A stretch of 41,806 nt of DNA, taken from the NCBI GenBank assembly GCA_007125165.1, contig SLDV01000058.1, positions 1 through 41,806 on the forward strand, in the 5' to 3' direction. Of this stretch, positions 26,876 through 36,566 are shown piece after piece (position 1 is the first letter of the stretch; each line of letters begins with the position of its first letter). Source of the stretch: Geobacteraceae bacterium. Lineage in GTDB: Bacteria > Desulfobacterota > Desulfuromonadia > Desulfuromonadales > Geopsychrobacteraceae. A program made the position numbers and the translations under genes. The notes under the pieces were generated by a model that was not told the DNA's origin, did no database searches, and saw only the letters and a program-made list of their open reading frames with translations.

Positions 26876-28252
26876 CTAATTCATAGTCTGAATTTCACTG
26901 GCACTGCAGATACTGTTACGCGACTCCTTGCCAACGTACATAGCCTGGTCGGCAAGATCAAGCAGCCGTTCCTGATGGGTAGCATCATCTGGAAAGGTCG
27001 CTATGCCGATGGAAACCGTCACTTGCGAGGGGGTGTTTTCATCTTCCAGAAAAACATGTTTTTCAATCAGGCCGCGTATCCGCTCGGCAACAACCCGTGC
27101 TGCCCGACGATCGGTTTCAACCAGCAGGGCAGCAAACTCATCGCCCCCGAAACGGAACAGAGTATCGACGTCACGAACACAACCGCGCATCAGTCTGCCG
27201 ACCTCCTGCAGGGCGGCACTGCCAGCTAGGTGTCCGTGCTGGTCGTTGATCTCCTTGAATCGGTCCAGATCCATAAACAAGACAGAGAACTTAAGTCCAT
27301 AACGCTGTGAGCGCATCATTTCCTGATTAAGGGCAATCTGCAGGTAGCGATGGTTATACAAACCGGTCAGATCATCGGAATACATCAACTGCTGGGCATT
27401 GCGATAACGCGATGCATTGGTGAAACCAAGAGCAATTTGATCACTGAGGTAACGCAAATCGGCCAGAGAAAAATCGGCATCCAACTGAATGGCATCGCAG
27501 ATCAGTATTCCGCCTTTCAGTACTTCGCCGTCACGTAAAGGCAGCATCCAGATTTGATCACGACTCTTCTGCATTTTCCGCAACCCGTCAGCACTGCGCG
27601 ATGATGGCTGCGCCACGCCGACAGCTTCATAGAACTCCGGCAGCAGCAGGCCGATAAGCTGCTCTGCGTGCTCCGAATGAATTTTCTTCAAACCGGTCAG
27701 GTAAGCGGCTTTGTCGTCCCCCAGAGTAAAAGAAAACCCTGACTCAGAACCTAGCTCCCGCAAAAGGGCTTCGAGGGATTGGGGAATAAGACATTCCAGA
27801 TCGATCAGGGAAGAAAGGGTCTGTCCGGTTTGAAAAAGATTGATCTGCCGCTTCAAATGGGCATTTTCTGCCAGCAGACGGCGCTGCTCGAGACAGGTGG
27901 AAATAAGGTGCTTCAACTCTTCCGGATTGAAAGGTTTGACCAGATAATCACGGGCACCGTTTTTGAGGGACTCAATAGCTGAATCAAGGCTGGCATAGCC
28001 GGTAACCATAACGACTTCAGGGGGAGATGGTAGCGCCTTGGCAAAGCGCAGGACGTCAATACCGCTCCTGCCCGGCATAACGACATCACTCAGAACCAGG
28101 TCGAAGGGCTGAGACTCGAGCAGTCTGACAGCTTCATCGCCACTGGAGCAGACAACAACGTTATAACCGGCACCTTCAAGAAGGTCACGGTAGAGTTGAC
28201 GAAAAAAAAGCTCATCGTCAACGACCAGTATTTTTGATTGGTCAACCATCAT
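26876..28252 (-). CDS. response regulator with GGDEF domain (diguanylate cyclase)
   Basis: 458 residues, soluble. Receiver at ~6-122 with phosphoacceptor D56 (SDVVMP) and KP. The middle (~150-290) looks like a GAF-type sensor domain (SLEALLRELGSESGFSF, GEVLKGGILICD). GGDEF domain at ~295-450 with an intact GGDEF motif (369-373) and an inhibitory-site RDVD (360-363). It should make c-di-GMP when its receiver is phosphorylated, with product feedback. Two Met codons stand at the start; either could be used. It follows comEC by 49 bases. No kinase partner adjoins. Confidence 0.93.
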   Translation of the reverse strand: MMVDQSKILVVDDELFFRQLYRDLLEGAGYNVVVCSSGDEAVRLLESQPFDLVLSDVVMPGRSGIDVLRFAKALPSPPEVVMVTGYASLDSAIESLKNGARDYLVKPFNPEELKHLISTCLEQRRLLAENAHLKRQINLFQTGQTLSSLIDLECLIPQSLEALLRELGSESGFSFTLGDDKAAYLTGLKKIHSEHAEQLIGLLLPEFYEAVGVAQPSSRSADGLRKMQKSRDQIWMLPLRDGEVLKGGILICDAIQLDADFSLADLRYLSDQIALGFTNASRYRNAQQLMYSDDLTGLYNHRYLQIALNQEMMRSQRYGLKFSVLFMDLDRFKEINDQHGHLAGSAALQEVGRLMRGCVRDVDTLFRFGGDEFAALLVETDRRAARVVAERIRGLIEKHVFLEDENTPSQVTVSIGIATFPDDATHQERLLDLADQAMYVGKESRNSICSASEIQTMN

Positions 28253-28276
28253 AAGCCCTTTGTAATATTATTGTTT

Positions 28277-28305
28277 TAGTAACAGCTTTTACCCTATAAA
28301 GTCAA
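28277..28305 (-). promoter_or_regulatory. possible promoter of the REC-GGDEF gene
   Basis: On the minus strand TTGACT (28300-28305) overlaps the end of comEC and is followed after 17 bases by TTACTA (28277-28282). The -10 is weak. Confidence 0.35.
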
Positions 28306-30707
28306 CGGAAAAGCCCATTGTGCCACGTCTGCAACCGCCACCCGGACGCATTCAACTGTGCCCGGATACTGCCATTCATATCAGTTCGATAAATTTCGAT
28401 ATCCTCTGCAGACAGGCTGATCATCAGTCTCTGCGCCGGCAGTCGATAAATATTTTGATAACCGACTGAGACCAATCCAACTTGTGGTTGCAGCAAATTT
28501 ATCAGATATTCCGTATCTGATCTTCCACTGCCATGATGAGGCAGCTTGAGCAATGTCACCGGATGAGGAATCCCCGCGGAGATGAGCCGGTTGACTCCCG
28601 CCGCCTCAAGATCGCCGGTTAACAAAAGCCCCTGACCAGCGTCCATTTGATCTTTATGGCGCAGGTACAGAACCAGGGAGGCATCGTTCGGGTTATCGGC
28701 AGCAGCGCTGTCATTGTAGAGGAGCAATTCTCCCTCTTTCCAGTCATTAAAAGCACTCCATCCCTGCTCTACCATTCGCACCGGAATTGCACGGCGCTCG
28801 ATGACCTCTATTAGCGCCGGGTTGTAATTGAATAAAGGTTCGCCGATAACAAACTCCGCAACGGGGTAGCGGTCGAGGATATACACCAGGCCCTTCCAAT
28901 GATCGGCATGATCGTGGGTGAGAATGATCCGGTCGAAATGCCTTACGCCCATTTCACCGAAAGCCGGTGCCAGTAGCCGCTGTCCGACATCGAAACGATC
29001 ACCATAGAGGCCACCACCGTCAATCAGGATATTTTGGCCGGCATGATTCTGTAACAGTAAAGAGTCCCCCTGTCCGACACTGAACATGGTCAAGGTGATC
29101 GGCGCTGTCGATGTCAGGGTCAACTGCCACAGCATCACAACAAGAATGGCACAACCTGAGACCAGCCTGAGCCATAACCTCCGCGACAGTTGCGGCAGCA
29201 GCAGTAGCGGCAGCACCATCACAGCGACTGCGAGATACTGGCTGCGGGAGAGGTATAGATAGTTTCCGGCGAGCAAAGGAAGATCGGTCAACCAGAGCGA
29301 AAAAAGATAGAGATGATGAAGAAAAAAACCGCAACACTGGAACATCAATGCGGCGGCCTGGGGCCATAACGGATATAAAATCAGCCCGATAAAACCGGCA
29401 GGAAGCGCTGCCAGAGTGACGATCGGAACGCAGATCAGATTTGCCACCAGAGCCGCTGGAGCAAGCAGATGAAAATTAAACAGCACCCAGGGAAGAGTCG
29501 CCAGAGTCGCAGCGCAGCTCACCAGAAAAATCTGTGCCAGATAACGCAACGTAAACCTTGGCAATGCGTTGAGGCGCTCATGTTGCCACAGTGGACGCCA
29601 TAACAGAATTCCGGCAGCCCCACTGAATGAAAGCTGCCAGCCGGCCTGCCATAATAACAGCGGATTGACCAGCAGGGATACCAGCGCAACGCCGGCAAGC
29701 AGGTGCAATGGATTAACCGGATACCGCAAAAAGAATAGTAACGCCCCGATACTGGCCAGGGCAAAAGCCCGGCGGGTGGAGACCGCGTCACCGGTTAACA
29801 ACAGATACCCCAAGAGCAACGGCAGTAAAATCAGCGGCAATACCCGTTGTGGTGGTTGCCAGTTCAGCAATGTTGACGAGCGCCGATAAAGCAACAGCAA
29901 CAACTGATAACCGAAAAGCCCCAACAGACCAAGATGCAGCCCGGAAATGGCAAACAGATGACTGACTCCGGCACTGGCCAGAGCGCGGCGAACATGATCC
30001 GGTAACTGGCGTCCCTCACCTAGAACCAGTGCCCTGACAAGGTGCGTTTTTTCGTCCGGCAAATGCACCGCAATAAAGGAAGCGATCTGCTGCCGCCAAT
30101 GCACGATACCACGCATCAGACCTTTACTGCCCCGGTCCAACACCTCAATCTGACTCATGCTCCTGACCCAGGATGTCATGTCAATCTTTTCACTGGCCAG
30201 ATGACGTGACCAATGGAATTCACCTGGAGTTCCAAACAACCGCGGCTGTCGCAATCGCCCGGTAAAGCGAATACGATCACCTGGCAGCAGGCTCTCTGCC
30301 CCTTCCTCTATACTCAGGCGCATCCGTAACGGCCGTTGCAGAACCAGCGGCTCTGACTTGTCCCAAACCTCCTCTACCTGCAGATGAACGCGACTGCGGC
30401 CGTCGCTGATCTGCCTGACGTCTGTGACCGTGCCGATAGCAGTGGTACGGCGGGCCACCTGATCGATCCGCGTCACATCGTCAGAAGGTTGCAATAGAGC
30501 GGGATAACGGACATTAAAGAAAAAGGAAAGGGCCAGACAGGCAAACAGCAGAGAAAAACGGGAAAATCGGGGGAAAAAGCGACAAGCCAGAGCAAGAACA
30601 ACACAAAGGAAAATTGCTGCCAGCCCTGCTGACGGCCCAATAGAACCAAAACTGGCAAAAAACAAGCCGACCACTGCTGCGGCCAGCAAAACAGGTAACA
30701 ACGGCAA
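28302..30707 (-). CDS. comEC: ComEC/Rec2-type DNA-uptake channel protein
   Basis: 801 residues, full length for the family. Several membrane spans lie at the N-terminus (~5-65), with an OB-like soluble region (~80-190). The competence domain with many spans covers ~220-520 (HLFAISGLHLGLLG signature). A C-terminal metallo-beta-lactamase domain has HDHADH (598-603). It forms the inner-membrane channel for single-stranded DNA in natural transformation; the hydrolase domain probably degrades one strand. No other competence gene is nearby, which is usual for comEC. Confidence 0.95.
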   Translation of the reverse strand: MPLLPVLLAAAVVGLFFASFGSIGPSAGLAAIFLCVVLALACRFFPRFSRFSLLFACLALSFFFNVRYPALLQPSDDVTRIDQVARRTTAIGTVTDVRQISDGRSRVHLQVEEVWDKSEPLVLQRPLRMRLSIEEGAESLLPGDRIRFTGRLRQPRLFGTPGEFHWSRHLASEKIDMTSWVRSMSQIEVLDRGSKGLMRGIVHWRQQIASFIAVHLPDEKTHLVRALVLGEGRQLPDHVRRALASAGVSHLFAISGLHLGLLGLFGYQLLLLLYRRSSTLLNWQPPQRVLPLILLPLLLGYLLLTGDAVSTRRAFALASIGALLFFLRYPVNPLHLLAGVALVSLLVNPLLLWQAGWQLSFSGAAGILLWRPLWQHERLNALPRFTLRYLAQIFLVSCAATLATLPWVLFNFHLLAPAALVANLICVPIVTLAALPAGFIGLILYPLWPQAAALMFQCCGFFLHHLYLFSLWLTDLPLLAGNYLYLSRSQYLAVAVMVLPLLLLPQLSRRLWLRLVSGCAILVVMLWQLTLTSTAPITLTMFSVGQGDSLLLQNHAGQNILIDGGGLYGDRFDVGQRLLAPAFGEMGVRHFDRIILTHDHADHWKGLVYILDRYPVAEFVIGEPLFNYNPALIEVIERRAIPVRMVEQGWSAFNDWKEGELLLYNDSAAADNPNDASLVLYLRHKDQMDAGQGLLLTGDLEAAGVNRLISAGIPHPVTLLKLPHHGSGRSDTEYLINLLQPQVGLVSVGYQNIYRLPAQRLMISLSAEDIEIYRTDMNGSIRAQLNASGWRLQTWHNGLFR

Positions 30708-30783
30708 GATCCCCCTCCCCCGTCAAACTGACTGAGGCTAGCGCCCCGATATAACAAAGAACATGAGCACGTTTGTTAACGCG

Positions 30784-31776
30784 TCATGCCGATTTTTTAA
30801 CCGTGCGAGTTTTCTCCGGCTGCGCCGCAGGGCCCCCCTCATGAGTACGCAGCATCTTTTCTGCCAGCAGAACATCTTCCTTGCAGCCGATAAAGACAGG
30901 TGCGCGCTCATGAATGTCATTCGGCATCAGGTCAAGAATCGGTTGCTTGCCATCTGAAGCAGCACCACCGGCCTGCTCGATGAGATACGCCATGGGGCTG
31001 AGTTCAAAGAGAAGGCGCAGCTTGCCGCGTGGCAGATTTTTCAGATGAGGGTAAAGGAAAATTCCCTCCCCCTTGAGCAGAACCTGATTAATATCCGGCA
31101 CAAAACCACCACTGTAACGTAATTTGACACCGCGCTTTTCCAGAGAAGAGACGTAACTCTCGACCCCGGGAGTGTACTGGTTGCGCACACCACCCGGCGA
31201 ATAGAGGCTACCTTTAGGCTTTAAGGTGATGTGTTCACGCAGCAGAGTGTATTCCATCAGGTTATTCATTCCGAATTCGAAGACCCCGTCGCCAACGCTG
31301 TAAACCAGAGTTGTGCGCGGGCCGTAGAGGATGTACATGGCCGCCGCCTGTTCACGACCGGGGCGCATCAGATTGTAGCCGGGGAAAATGGCAACGATCG
31401 TCCCGACCGCCAGATTAACATCAACCAACGAAGAGCCGTCAAGGGGATCAAAAGCAACCGAATATTTTCCCTCCCAGTCAGGCGAAACGGGGATGATCTG
31501 GTCCATCTCCTCCGACATCATGTTGGCGACAACTCCGGAATGATCGAGCCGCTTGCGCAGGATACGATCAGCCAGAACATCCAGGGCCAACTGCTGCTCA
31601 CCATAAAGGTTGGAGGTACCGGCAACACCCAGCTCACCGGTACGGATGGAGTGGATAATATATTTAGACGCTTCGGCTATCTCACAAATAAGATGGATCA
31701 GGTTTTCCTCAACACCGGTTTCGCGCAAATGACGTCGCAAATCAACTTGAAATTTGGTTTTCCCCGGTTCACTCAT
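30784..31776 (-). CDS. fbp: fructose-1,6-bisphosphatase, class 1
   Basis: 330 residues from MSEPGKT. The frame is open to an earlier ATG at 31830, but AAGGAG ten bases before this start and the family's length favour it. The metal and phosphate motif DPLDGSS (110-116) and the metal-site Glu pair near MSEEMD are present. The C-terminal region shows the family's later segments (YSGGFVPDINQVL, SPMAYLIEQAGG). It hydrolyses fructose-1,6-bisphosphate to fructose-6-phosphate in gluconeogenesis, which fits growth on organic acids. The last ~15 residues are basic and beyond the core. Confidence 0.96.
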   Translation of the reverse strand: MSEPGKTKFQVDLRRHLRETGVEENLIHLICEIAEASKYIIHSIRTGELGVAGTSNLYGEQQLALDVLADRILRKRLDHSGVVANMMSEEMDQIIPVSPDWEGKYSVAFDPLDGSSLVDVNLAVGTIVAIFPGYNLMRPGREQAAAMYILYGPRTTLVYSVGDGVFEFGMNNLMEYTLLREHITLKPKGSLYSPGGVRNQYTPGVESYVSSLEKRGVKLRYSGGFVPDINQVLLKGEGIFLYPHLKNLPRGKLRLLFELSPMAYLIEQAGGAASDGKQPILDLMPNDIHERAPVFIGCKEDVLLAEKMLRTHEGGPAAQPEKTRTVKKSA

Positions 31777-31909
31777 GAGATATGCGCTCCTTGTCTTGGT
31801 GGAATTGACGACCTTCAGGTTGGCCAGCATGCGAGCCTGCTGTCACTTTAGCCCAGTTTAGGCTTTCCGGCAACCGTGAACTGTTGTTAATGGTGCAAAA
31901 ACACCACGC

Positions 31910-32821
31910 TCAATGGCGGTGCCGGCTGATGGCAGCGATCTGCTCATGGTGTGGTTGGCGGCAGGCCTCAAGACCTTCCTTGAGGGTCGGATACAGCAAC
32001 TCGAGGCCAAGCTTGTCGAGCAATTTTCGATTGGTCATCCTGCGTGATTCCTGCAAAAATGACAGCGTCAGAGGGTTCATCACCTGCCGGGCTTCATCCC
32101 AACTTAACTGCTGCGGTCGTGGCAAACTAAAAAGATCAGCAACGGCGATAAAATATTCACTCATGCTGCCGGGTTGACCATCACAGACATTAAAAATATC
32201 GCCCGGATAGCCGCGTTCCATCGCCGCGAGACAAATACGCACCAGATCCTGACTATGAATGCGGTTGGTTTCCGGCGAATCTTCCGGACGCAACACCTGG
32301 TGTCCTTTATGCAATTGTGCCAGAGGCAAACGGCCGGGACCGTAGATGCCGGTGACGCGCAGAATGATCAGGTTAAAGCCCAGCTCCCGGGCTGTTTCCT
32401 GCAACTGGGTTTCTGCACTGACCCTTCTTTTGGCACGGCTGGTCTGGGGATTTAACGGGGTCTCCTCAGTTACCAGGGCTCCTTTGCAATCGCCATAAAC
32501 ACCGCTCGTGCTCATATAGACAATCCGCTGTGGGCAGTTGTCGGGCGCCAGCATACGACAAAAATTTGCCATACGGGCATCAATCGTACCGCCCCCTTGC
32601 GGTGGCATAAAATAAAAAAGCTGTTGCCGGTCAATAGCCAGGCAGGGCAAATCCTCGCGACGATCGAAATCGGCAACAACCGGTATCACGCCAATATCTT
32701 CAAGTTGTGCAACGTCATCGACATGGCGCACAGTAGCCTGAACCCGGCATCCCTGTGCCAGCAGTTCTTTTGCAACCCGTTTACCGATATCACCGCAACC
32801 GATGATCGTATAGTTCTTCAT
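31910..32821 (-). CDS. atypical SDR / NAD(P)-dependent epimerase-like protein
   Basis: 303 residues. The Rossmann motif is IGCGDIGKR (G8, G10, G13), and later segments include VYMSTSGVYGDC and ILRVTGIYGPGR, as in extended SDR proteins of the YeeZ type. The usual catalytic YxxxK is not present; the region reads SRAKRRVSAE. It therefore binds a dinucleotide but may not be a classic epimerase. The substrate is unknown. It lies 17 bases after pepN and is probably in the same transcript. Confidence 0.85.
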   Translation of the reverse strand: MKNYTIIGCGDIGKRVAKELLAQGCRVQATVRHVDDVAQLEDIGVIPVVADFDRREDLPCLAIDRQQLFYFMPPQGGGTIDARMANFCRMLAPDNCPQRIVYMSTSGVYGDCKGALVTEETPLNPQTSRAKRRVSAETQLQETARELGFNLIILRVTGIYGPGRLPLAQLHKGHQVLRPEDSPETNRIHSQDLVRICLAAMERGYPGDIFNVCDGQPGSMSEYFIAVADLFSLPRPQQLSWDEARQVMNPLTLSFLQESRRMTNRKLLDKLGLELLYPTLKEGLEACRQPHHEQIAAISRHRH

Positions 32822-32838
32822 CTTCCCAGACTCCCCTG

Positions 32839-35481
32839 TCAGACCAGACTCTTATTAATGATTTCATATAAATCGCGTGACAGTTTTTCCTGCTGCAACG
32901 CCACAAGTTCTTCGCGTAACAACTCACGCCTGCGTGGCTCCAGGCGTTTCCAACGTGTCAAGGGGGTCGCCATGCGCGCAGCGACCTGGGGATTACGCTT
33001 ATCCAAACGGCGGATCTGTTCTGTCAGCAACCGGTAGCCACCACCATCCAAGCGATGAAAAACCGCCAGATTCTGGGCAAAGGCGCCAAGCAAAGAACGT
33101 GCTCGATTGGGGTTGTTCAGGGTAAAACCGGGATGCAACAGCAGTCGCTCAACCTCAAAAAAGGTTTTTTCGCCACGCCCCAGAGCCAGAGTGGAAAACC
33201 ATTTATCAAGCAGCAGAGGATGATCCTTCCACTGGCGATAAAAATCTTCCTTGACCTGATCACGGGCCGGATGATCAGTATCCACCAGTGCAGCAAAAGC
33301 TGCCAGCCGATCAGTCATGTTGCCGGCCTGCTGATACTGCCGCAGACAACAATCAATCATCTCCTCGGCGGCATCGCGCATCAGCAGGACGAGGCAGCCG
33401 TGGGCCAGACGTCGCCGACCGACCGCTACCGGATCGAGAGAATAATCTTCATCGATGGAATAGTTGTCGTAGCGCCTCTGCAACGACTTGCGATGGAGGG
33501 AAAGAAGTTGCTGCAGAGCCCGCTCACGAACATCTCGTACCAGTTGCGGGTCAACAGCCTCAAGTTGATCTGACAGATACTGTTCACTGGGCAGCTGCAG
33601 CATGCGCGCCAGCAGACTTTCATTGGCCTGCCGGTCGGCCAGAGCGATTCCCCAGGCATCCACGAAGACCTTACTCAGCCCGGCAAACGGCTCCCCCTCC
33701 TGCACCTGTCGGTAAAGCTGCAGCAGTTCTGAAACGGCTAACTGCTGCCCGGCTTCCCAGCGATTGAAGGAATCACTGTCATAAGCCATGCGAAAAGCCA
33801 GATCCTCTGCGCGATCATGCGTTTGCAGTCGTACCGGTGCTGAAAAACCGCGCAGCGCCGACAGTACCGGCCGCTCCTGAACACCGACGAAGACAAACTG
33901 CTCTTTCGCCTGCCTCAGTTCAACCACTCGACTGGTACCGGCAGGAGAATTTTCTGTTGCCAACTGCAGGGGCAGGTCGCTTCCGTCGCCTCCAAGCAGA
34001 CCAACCACAACCGGCAGATGAAACGGCTCTTTGTTTGACTGACCGGGCGTTGGCGGACAACTCTGCTCACAATCGAGGGTGAAAGTCCGGGTGTCGCTGT
34101 TGTAATCAGTGGAAATTTTCACCTCAGGGGTGCCGGCCTGGGTGTACCAGCGACGGAACAGCGACAGATCGATGTCACCGGCCTCCTCCAATGCGGCGAC
34201 AAACTCCTCACAGGTCGCCGCCTGCCCATCATGACGATCCAGATACAGGCGCACTCCCCTGATGAAATGTTCTCGCCCGAGCAGTGTCTCCAGCATGCGG
34301 ATGACTTCGGCACCCTTATTATAAATCGTTGTGGTGTAGAAGTTGTTGATCTCCACGTAAGACTCCGGACGCACCGGATGAGCCATCGGCCCGGCGTCTT
34401 CTGGAAATTGAAACTGCCGCAGCAGCACAACATCGTCAATCCGCTTGACTGCGGCAGACTGCATGTCGGCGCAAAACTGCTGATCCCGCAACACTGTCAG
34501 CCCCTCTTTTAAACTGAGCTGGAACCAGTCGCGGCAGGTAACCCGATTACCGGTCCAGTTGTGAAAGTACTCGTGAGCGATGACCGCCTCAATATTGAGA
34601 TAATCAGTATCTGTTGCCGTCTCCGGGCGAGCGAGCACATATTTGGAGTTGAACACATTGAGCCCTTTGTTCTCCATCGCTCCCATATTAAAGTCATCAA
34701 CAGCGACAATCATGTAGCGATCAAGATCATATTCAAGCCCGTAGACGTCCTCCTCCCATTTCATCGATTTTTTCAGTGATGCCATGGCGTGGTCACAATC
34801 ATGGCGATTGCGCTCTTCCACATAAATCTGCAGCAGAACCCGACGTCCGGACATGGTAGTGTAATGATCTTCCAGACAGACCAGATTACCGGCAACCAGG
34901 GCAAAGAGATAACCGGGTTTGGGGAACGGGTCTTCCCAGCGGGCGAAATGACGACCGTTGGCCAGTTCTCCCTGTTCGACCAGATTGCCGTTACTCAGCA
35001 GCACCGGGCAGTCAGCCCGCTCCCCTTCGATCCGAACGCGGAAGGGTGCCAGGACGTCGGGGCGATCCGGATAGTAGGTGATGTTACGGAAACCTTCGGC
35101 CTCACACTGGGTACAGAAGATACCGTTGGATTGATAGAGACCCTCCAGCGCCGTATTATTCAGCGGATCAATGCGGGTAACAATTTCGAGAGCCACCTGT
35201 GGTGGCGGAGCGGGAATTATCAGACTGACATCATCACAATGGTAGTCTTCAGCAGACAACGGAATTCCATTGAGCTTGATGTCCAGCAACTGCAGATTCT
35301 CTCCATCCAGCACCAGTGGCTCTGTTGCCTCGTTACGGTCCGGATTGAGCCGCATCTGCACCGCTGCAACAACCTGCGTGGCTGTCGAATTCAGATAAAA
35401 ATCGAGATCAACCTGCTCAATCAGATAGGCAGGGGTACGATAATCCTTCAAATATTTCGCAGGTGGTGATGGTGTTGACAT
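32839..35481 (-). CDS. pepN: aminopeptidase N (M1 family)
   Basis: 880 residues, close to E. coli PepN (870). The exopeptidase motif GAMENKGLN (~267-275) precedes the zinc site HEYFH (303-307), with the third ligand E326, so HExxH-x18-E is intact. The C-terminal half is the helical domain of the proteobacterial PepN type. It removes N-terminal residues from peptides in the cytoplasm. It lies 47 bases after dcd and 17 bases before the SDR gene. The call is firm. Confidence 0.96.
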   Translation of the reverse strand: MSTPSPPAKYLKDYRTPAYLIEQVDLDFYLNSTATQVVAAVQMRLNPDRNEATEPLVLDGENLQLLDIKLNGIPLSAEDYHCDDVSLIIPAPPPQVALEIVTRIDPLNNTALEGLYQSNGIFCTQCEAEGFRNITYYPDRPDVLAPFRVRIEGERADCPVLLSNGNLVEQGELANGRHFARWEDPFPKPGYLFALVAGNLVCLEDHYTTMSGRRVLLQIYVEERNRHDCDHAMASLKKSMKWEEDVYGLEYDLDRYMIVAVDDFNMGAMENKGLNVFNSKYVLARPETATDTDYLNIEAVIAHEYFHNWTGNRVTCRDWFQLSLKEGLTVLRDQQFCADMQSAAVKRIDDVVLLRQFQFPEDAGPMAHPVRPESYVEINNFYTTTIYNKGAEVIRMLETLLGREHFIRGVRLYLDRHDGQAATCEEFVAALEEAGDIDLSLFRRWYTQAGTPEVKISTDYNSDTRTFTLDCEQSCPPTPGQSNKEPFHLPVVVGLLGGDGSDLPLQLATENSPAGTSRVVELRQAKEQFVFVGVQERPVLSALRGFSAPVRLQTHDRAEDLAFRMAYDSDSFNRWEAGQQLAVSELLQLYRQVQEGEPFAGLSKVFVDAWGIALADRQANESLLARMLQLPSEQYLSDQLEAVDPQLVRDVRERALQQLLSLHRKSLQRRYDNYSIDEDYSLDPVAVGRRRLAHGCLVLLMRDAAEEMIDCCLRQYQQAGNMTDRLAAFAALVDTDHPARDQVKEDFYRQWKDHPLLLDKWFSTLALGRGEKTFFEVERLLLHPGFTLNNPNRARSLLGAFAQNLAVFHRLDGGGYRLLTEQIRRLDKRNPQVAARMATPLTRWKRLEPRRRELLREELVALQQEKLSRDLYEIINKSLV

Positions 35482-35528
35482 AAGTCCCCGAAGATAATGA
35501 ATTTCTTATGGTTGCTCCGACGATCAGG

Positions 35529-36050
35529 CTAATCGATATAATCGCGATACAACAGACTCGGTTGAATTCCCCGATTATCCTGATATTTACCGCTGGCGTA
35601 AGAATCACTCTCCCCCTGCAGGGCGTGATAATAGATTTGACATATTTCCACTCCGGCATAAATCCGGATCGGTTGCACGCAGAACATTTCCAGGGTCCAG
35701 AAGCCGCGGAAACCGACATCACCGAACCCTGCCGTCACATGAACAAACAACCCCAGGCGCCCCACCGATGAGCGCCCTTCCAGCATCGGCACCAGATTAC
35801 TGGTCTCAGTATATTCCACTGTCCGGCCCAGATACAGCCGGTGCGGCTCCAGCACAAAGCCTTCTTCCGGAATAGTCAGAGTTGTCCAGCTATTGTTTTT
35901 TTTCATATCGAGCTGCTTTTCCGTATAAATCAGCAACTCATCATGCAATGCCAGGTTATAACTGTTGGGATTCAGACGCGATGTATCATAGGGACGGATA
36001 ACAATATCCTGACCCATTCGAGCGTCGATTTCCCTGCCGGAGAGTATCAT
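35529..36050 (-). CDS. dcd: dCTP deaminase
   Basis: 173 residues, the normal range. Family segments are MILSGREID at the start, LNPNSYNLAL, the EGRSSVGRLGLFVH nucleotide-binding segment, and the catalytic Glu near GFWTLE. It turns dCTP into dUTP, the first step to dTMP, and may or may not also hydrolyse the triphosphate; that cannot be decided here. It precedes pepN. The 104 bases upstream hold no clear promoter. Confidence 0.94.
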   Translation of the reverse strand: MILSGREIDARMGQDIVIRPYDTSRLNPNSYNLALHDELLIYTEKQLDMKKNNSWTTLTIPEEGFVLEPHRLYLGRTVEYTETSNLVPMLEGRSSVGRLGLFVHVTAGFGDVGFRGFWTLEMFCVQPIRIYAGVEICQIYYHALQGESDSYASGKYQDNRGIQPSLLYRDYID

Positions 36051-36154
36051 CTGTTTTTCCTCTCTGTAACCCTCACTTGAAAAAAATATTAAAGAGAAGT
36101 TGTCCGGGACCTCGGGACAGACTAACCCTGTTCACGAGCAGGACGATATGGTAT

Positions 36155-36475
36155 CTATCCTTCATCCCGCACCGCACCGCAACGCCAGCAGGCACCAAAG
36201 TGGCCTTCGAGCTCTTCATGACACTGCGGGCAATTCCAGATGGCGGTATCGGTATCGTTTTTTAACCAGGCATCAAGAAACATTCTGGCCCGGGGCCAGG
36301 CCTCGTCGTCAACCACCCAGAGTTCCGGGCAACATTCGACAAAGGGGATCTCGCCAACCGCCCCAATCAACTGCTGGTTACGCAGAGCACAGTTGATTCC
36401 CTCGCCGGCGAGAATATCCCGGAGCAATTCGGCCTGATAACGTTCATAAAAACTGAAAACATGGAGTTTTTTCAT
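36155..36475 (-). CDS. DUF2007 protein with C-terminal zinc ribbon
   Basis: 106 residues from MKKLHVF; the frame is open upstream, but this Met begins the conserved domain. Residues ~1-70 match the DUF2007 pattern (EAELLRDILAGEGI-type segment, then ELWVVDDEAWPRA), a small fold described as a putative signal-transducing domain. A zinc-ribbon-like pair CPQC (82-85) and CWRC (96-99) ends the protein. The function is not known. The ribosome site is weak. It is divergent from the dihydroorotate-dehydrogenase-like gene, with starts 92 bases apart. Confidence 0.8.
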   Translation of the reverse strand: MKKLHVFSFYERYQAELLRDILAGEGINCALRNQQLIGAVGEIPFVECCPELWVVDDEAWPRARMFLDAWLKNDTDTAIWNCPQCHEELEGHFGACWRCGAVRDEG

Positions 36476-36566
36476 CTTGTGCAGTATAGCAGGACGGTAG
36501 AAAAGAAAGAAAGAGGCTATGCCCAGTCGCTGCCGTGCCTGGAACTTCAGCCTGCTGGAGGGAACG

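Noticed and set aside
36051-36154. Possible hairpin tgtcc/ggaca near 36109-36120 upstream of dcd
   Set aside because: Only about five pairs with poor continuation and no T-run.
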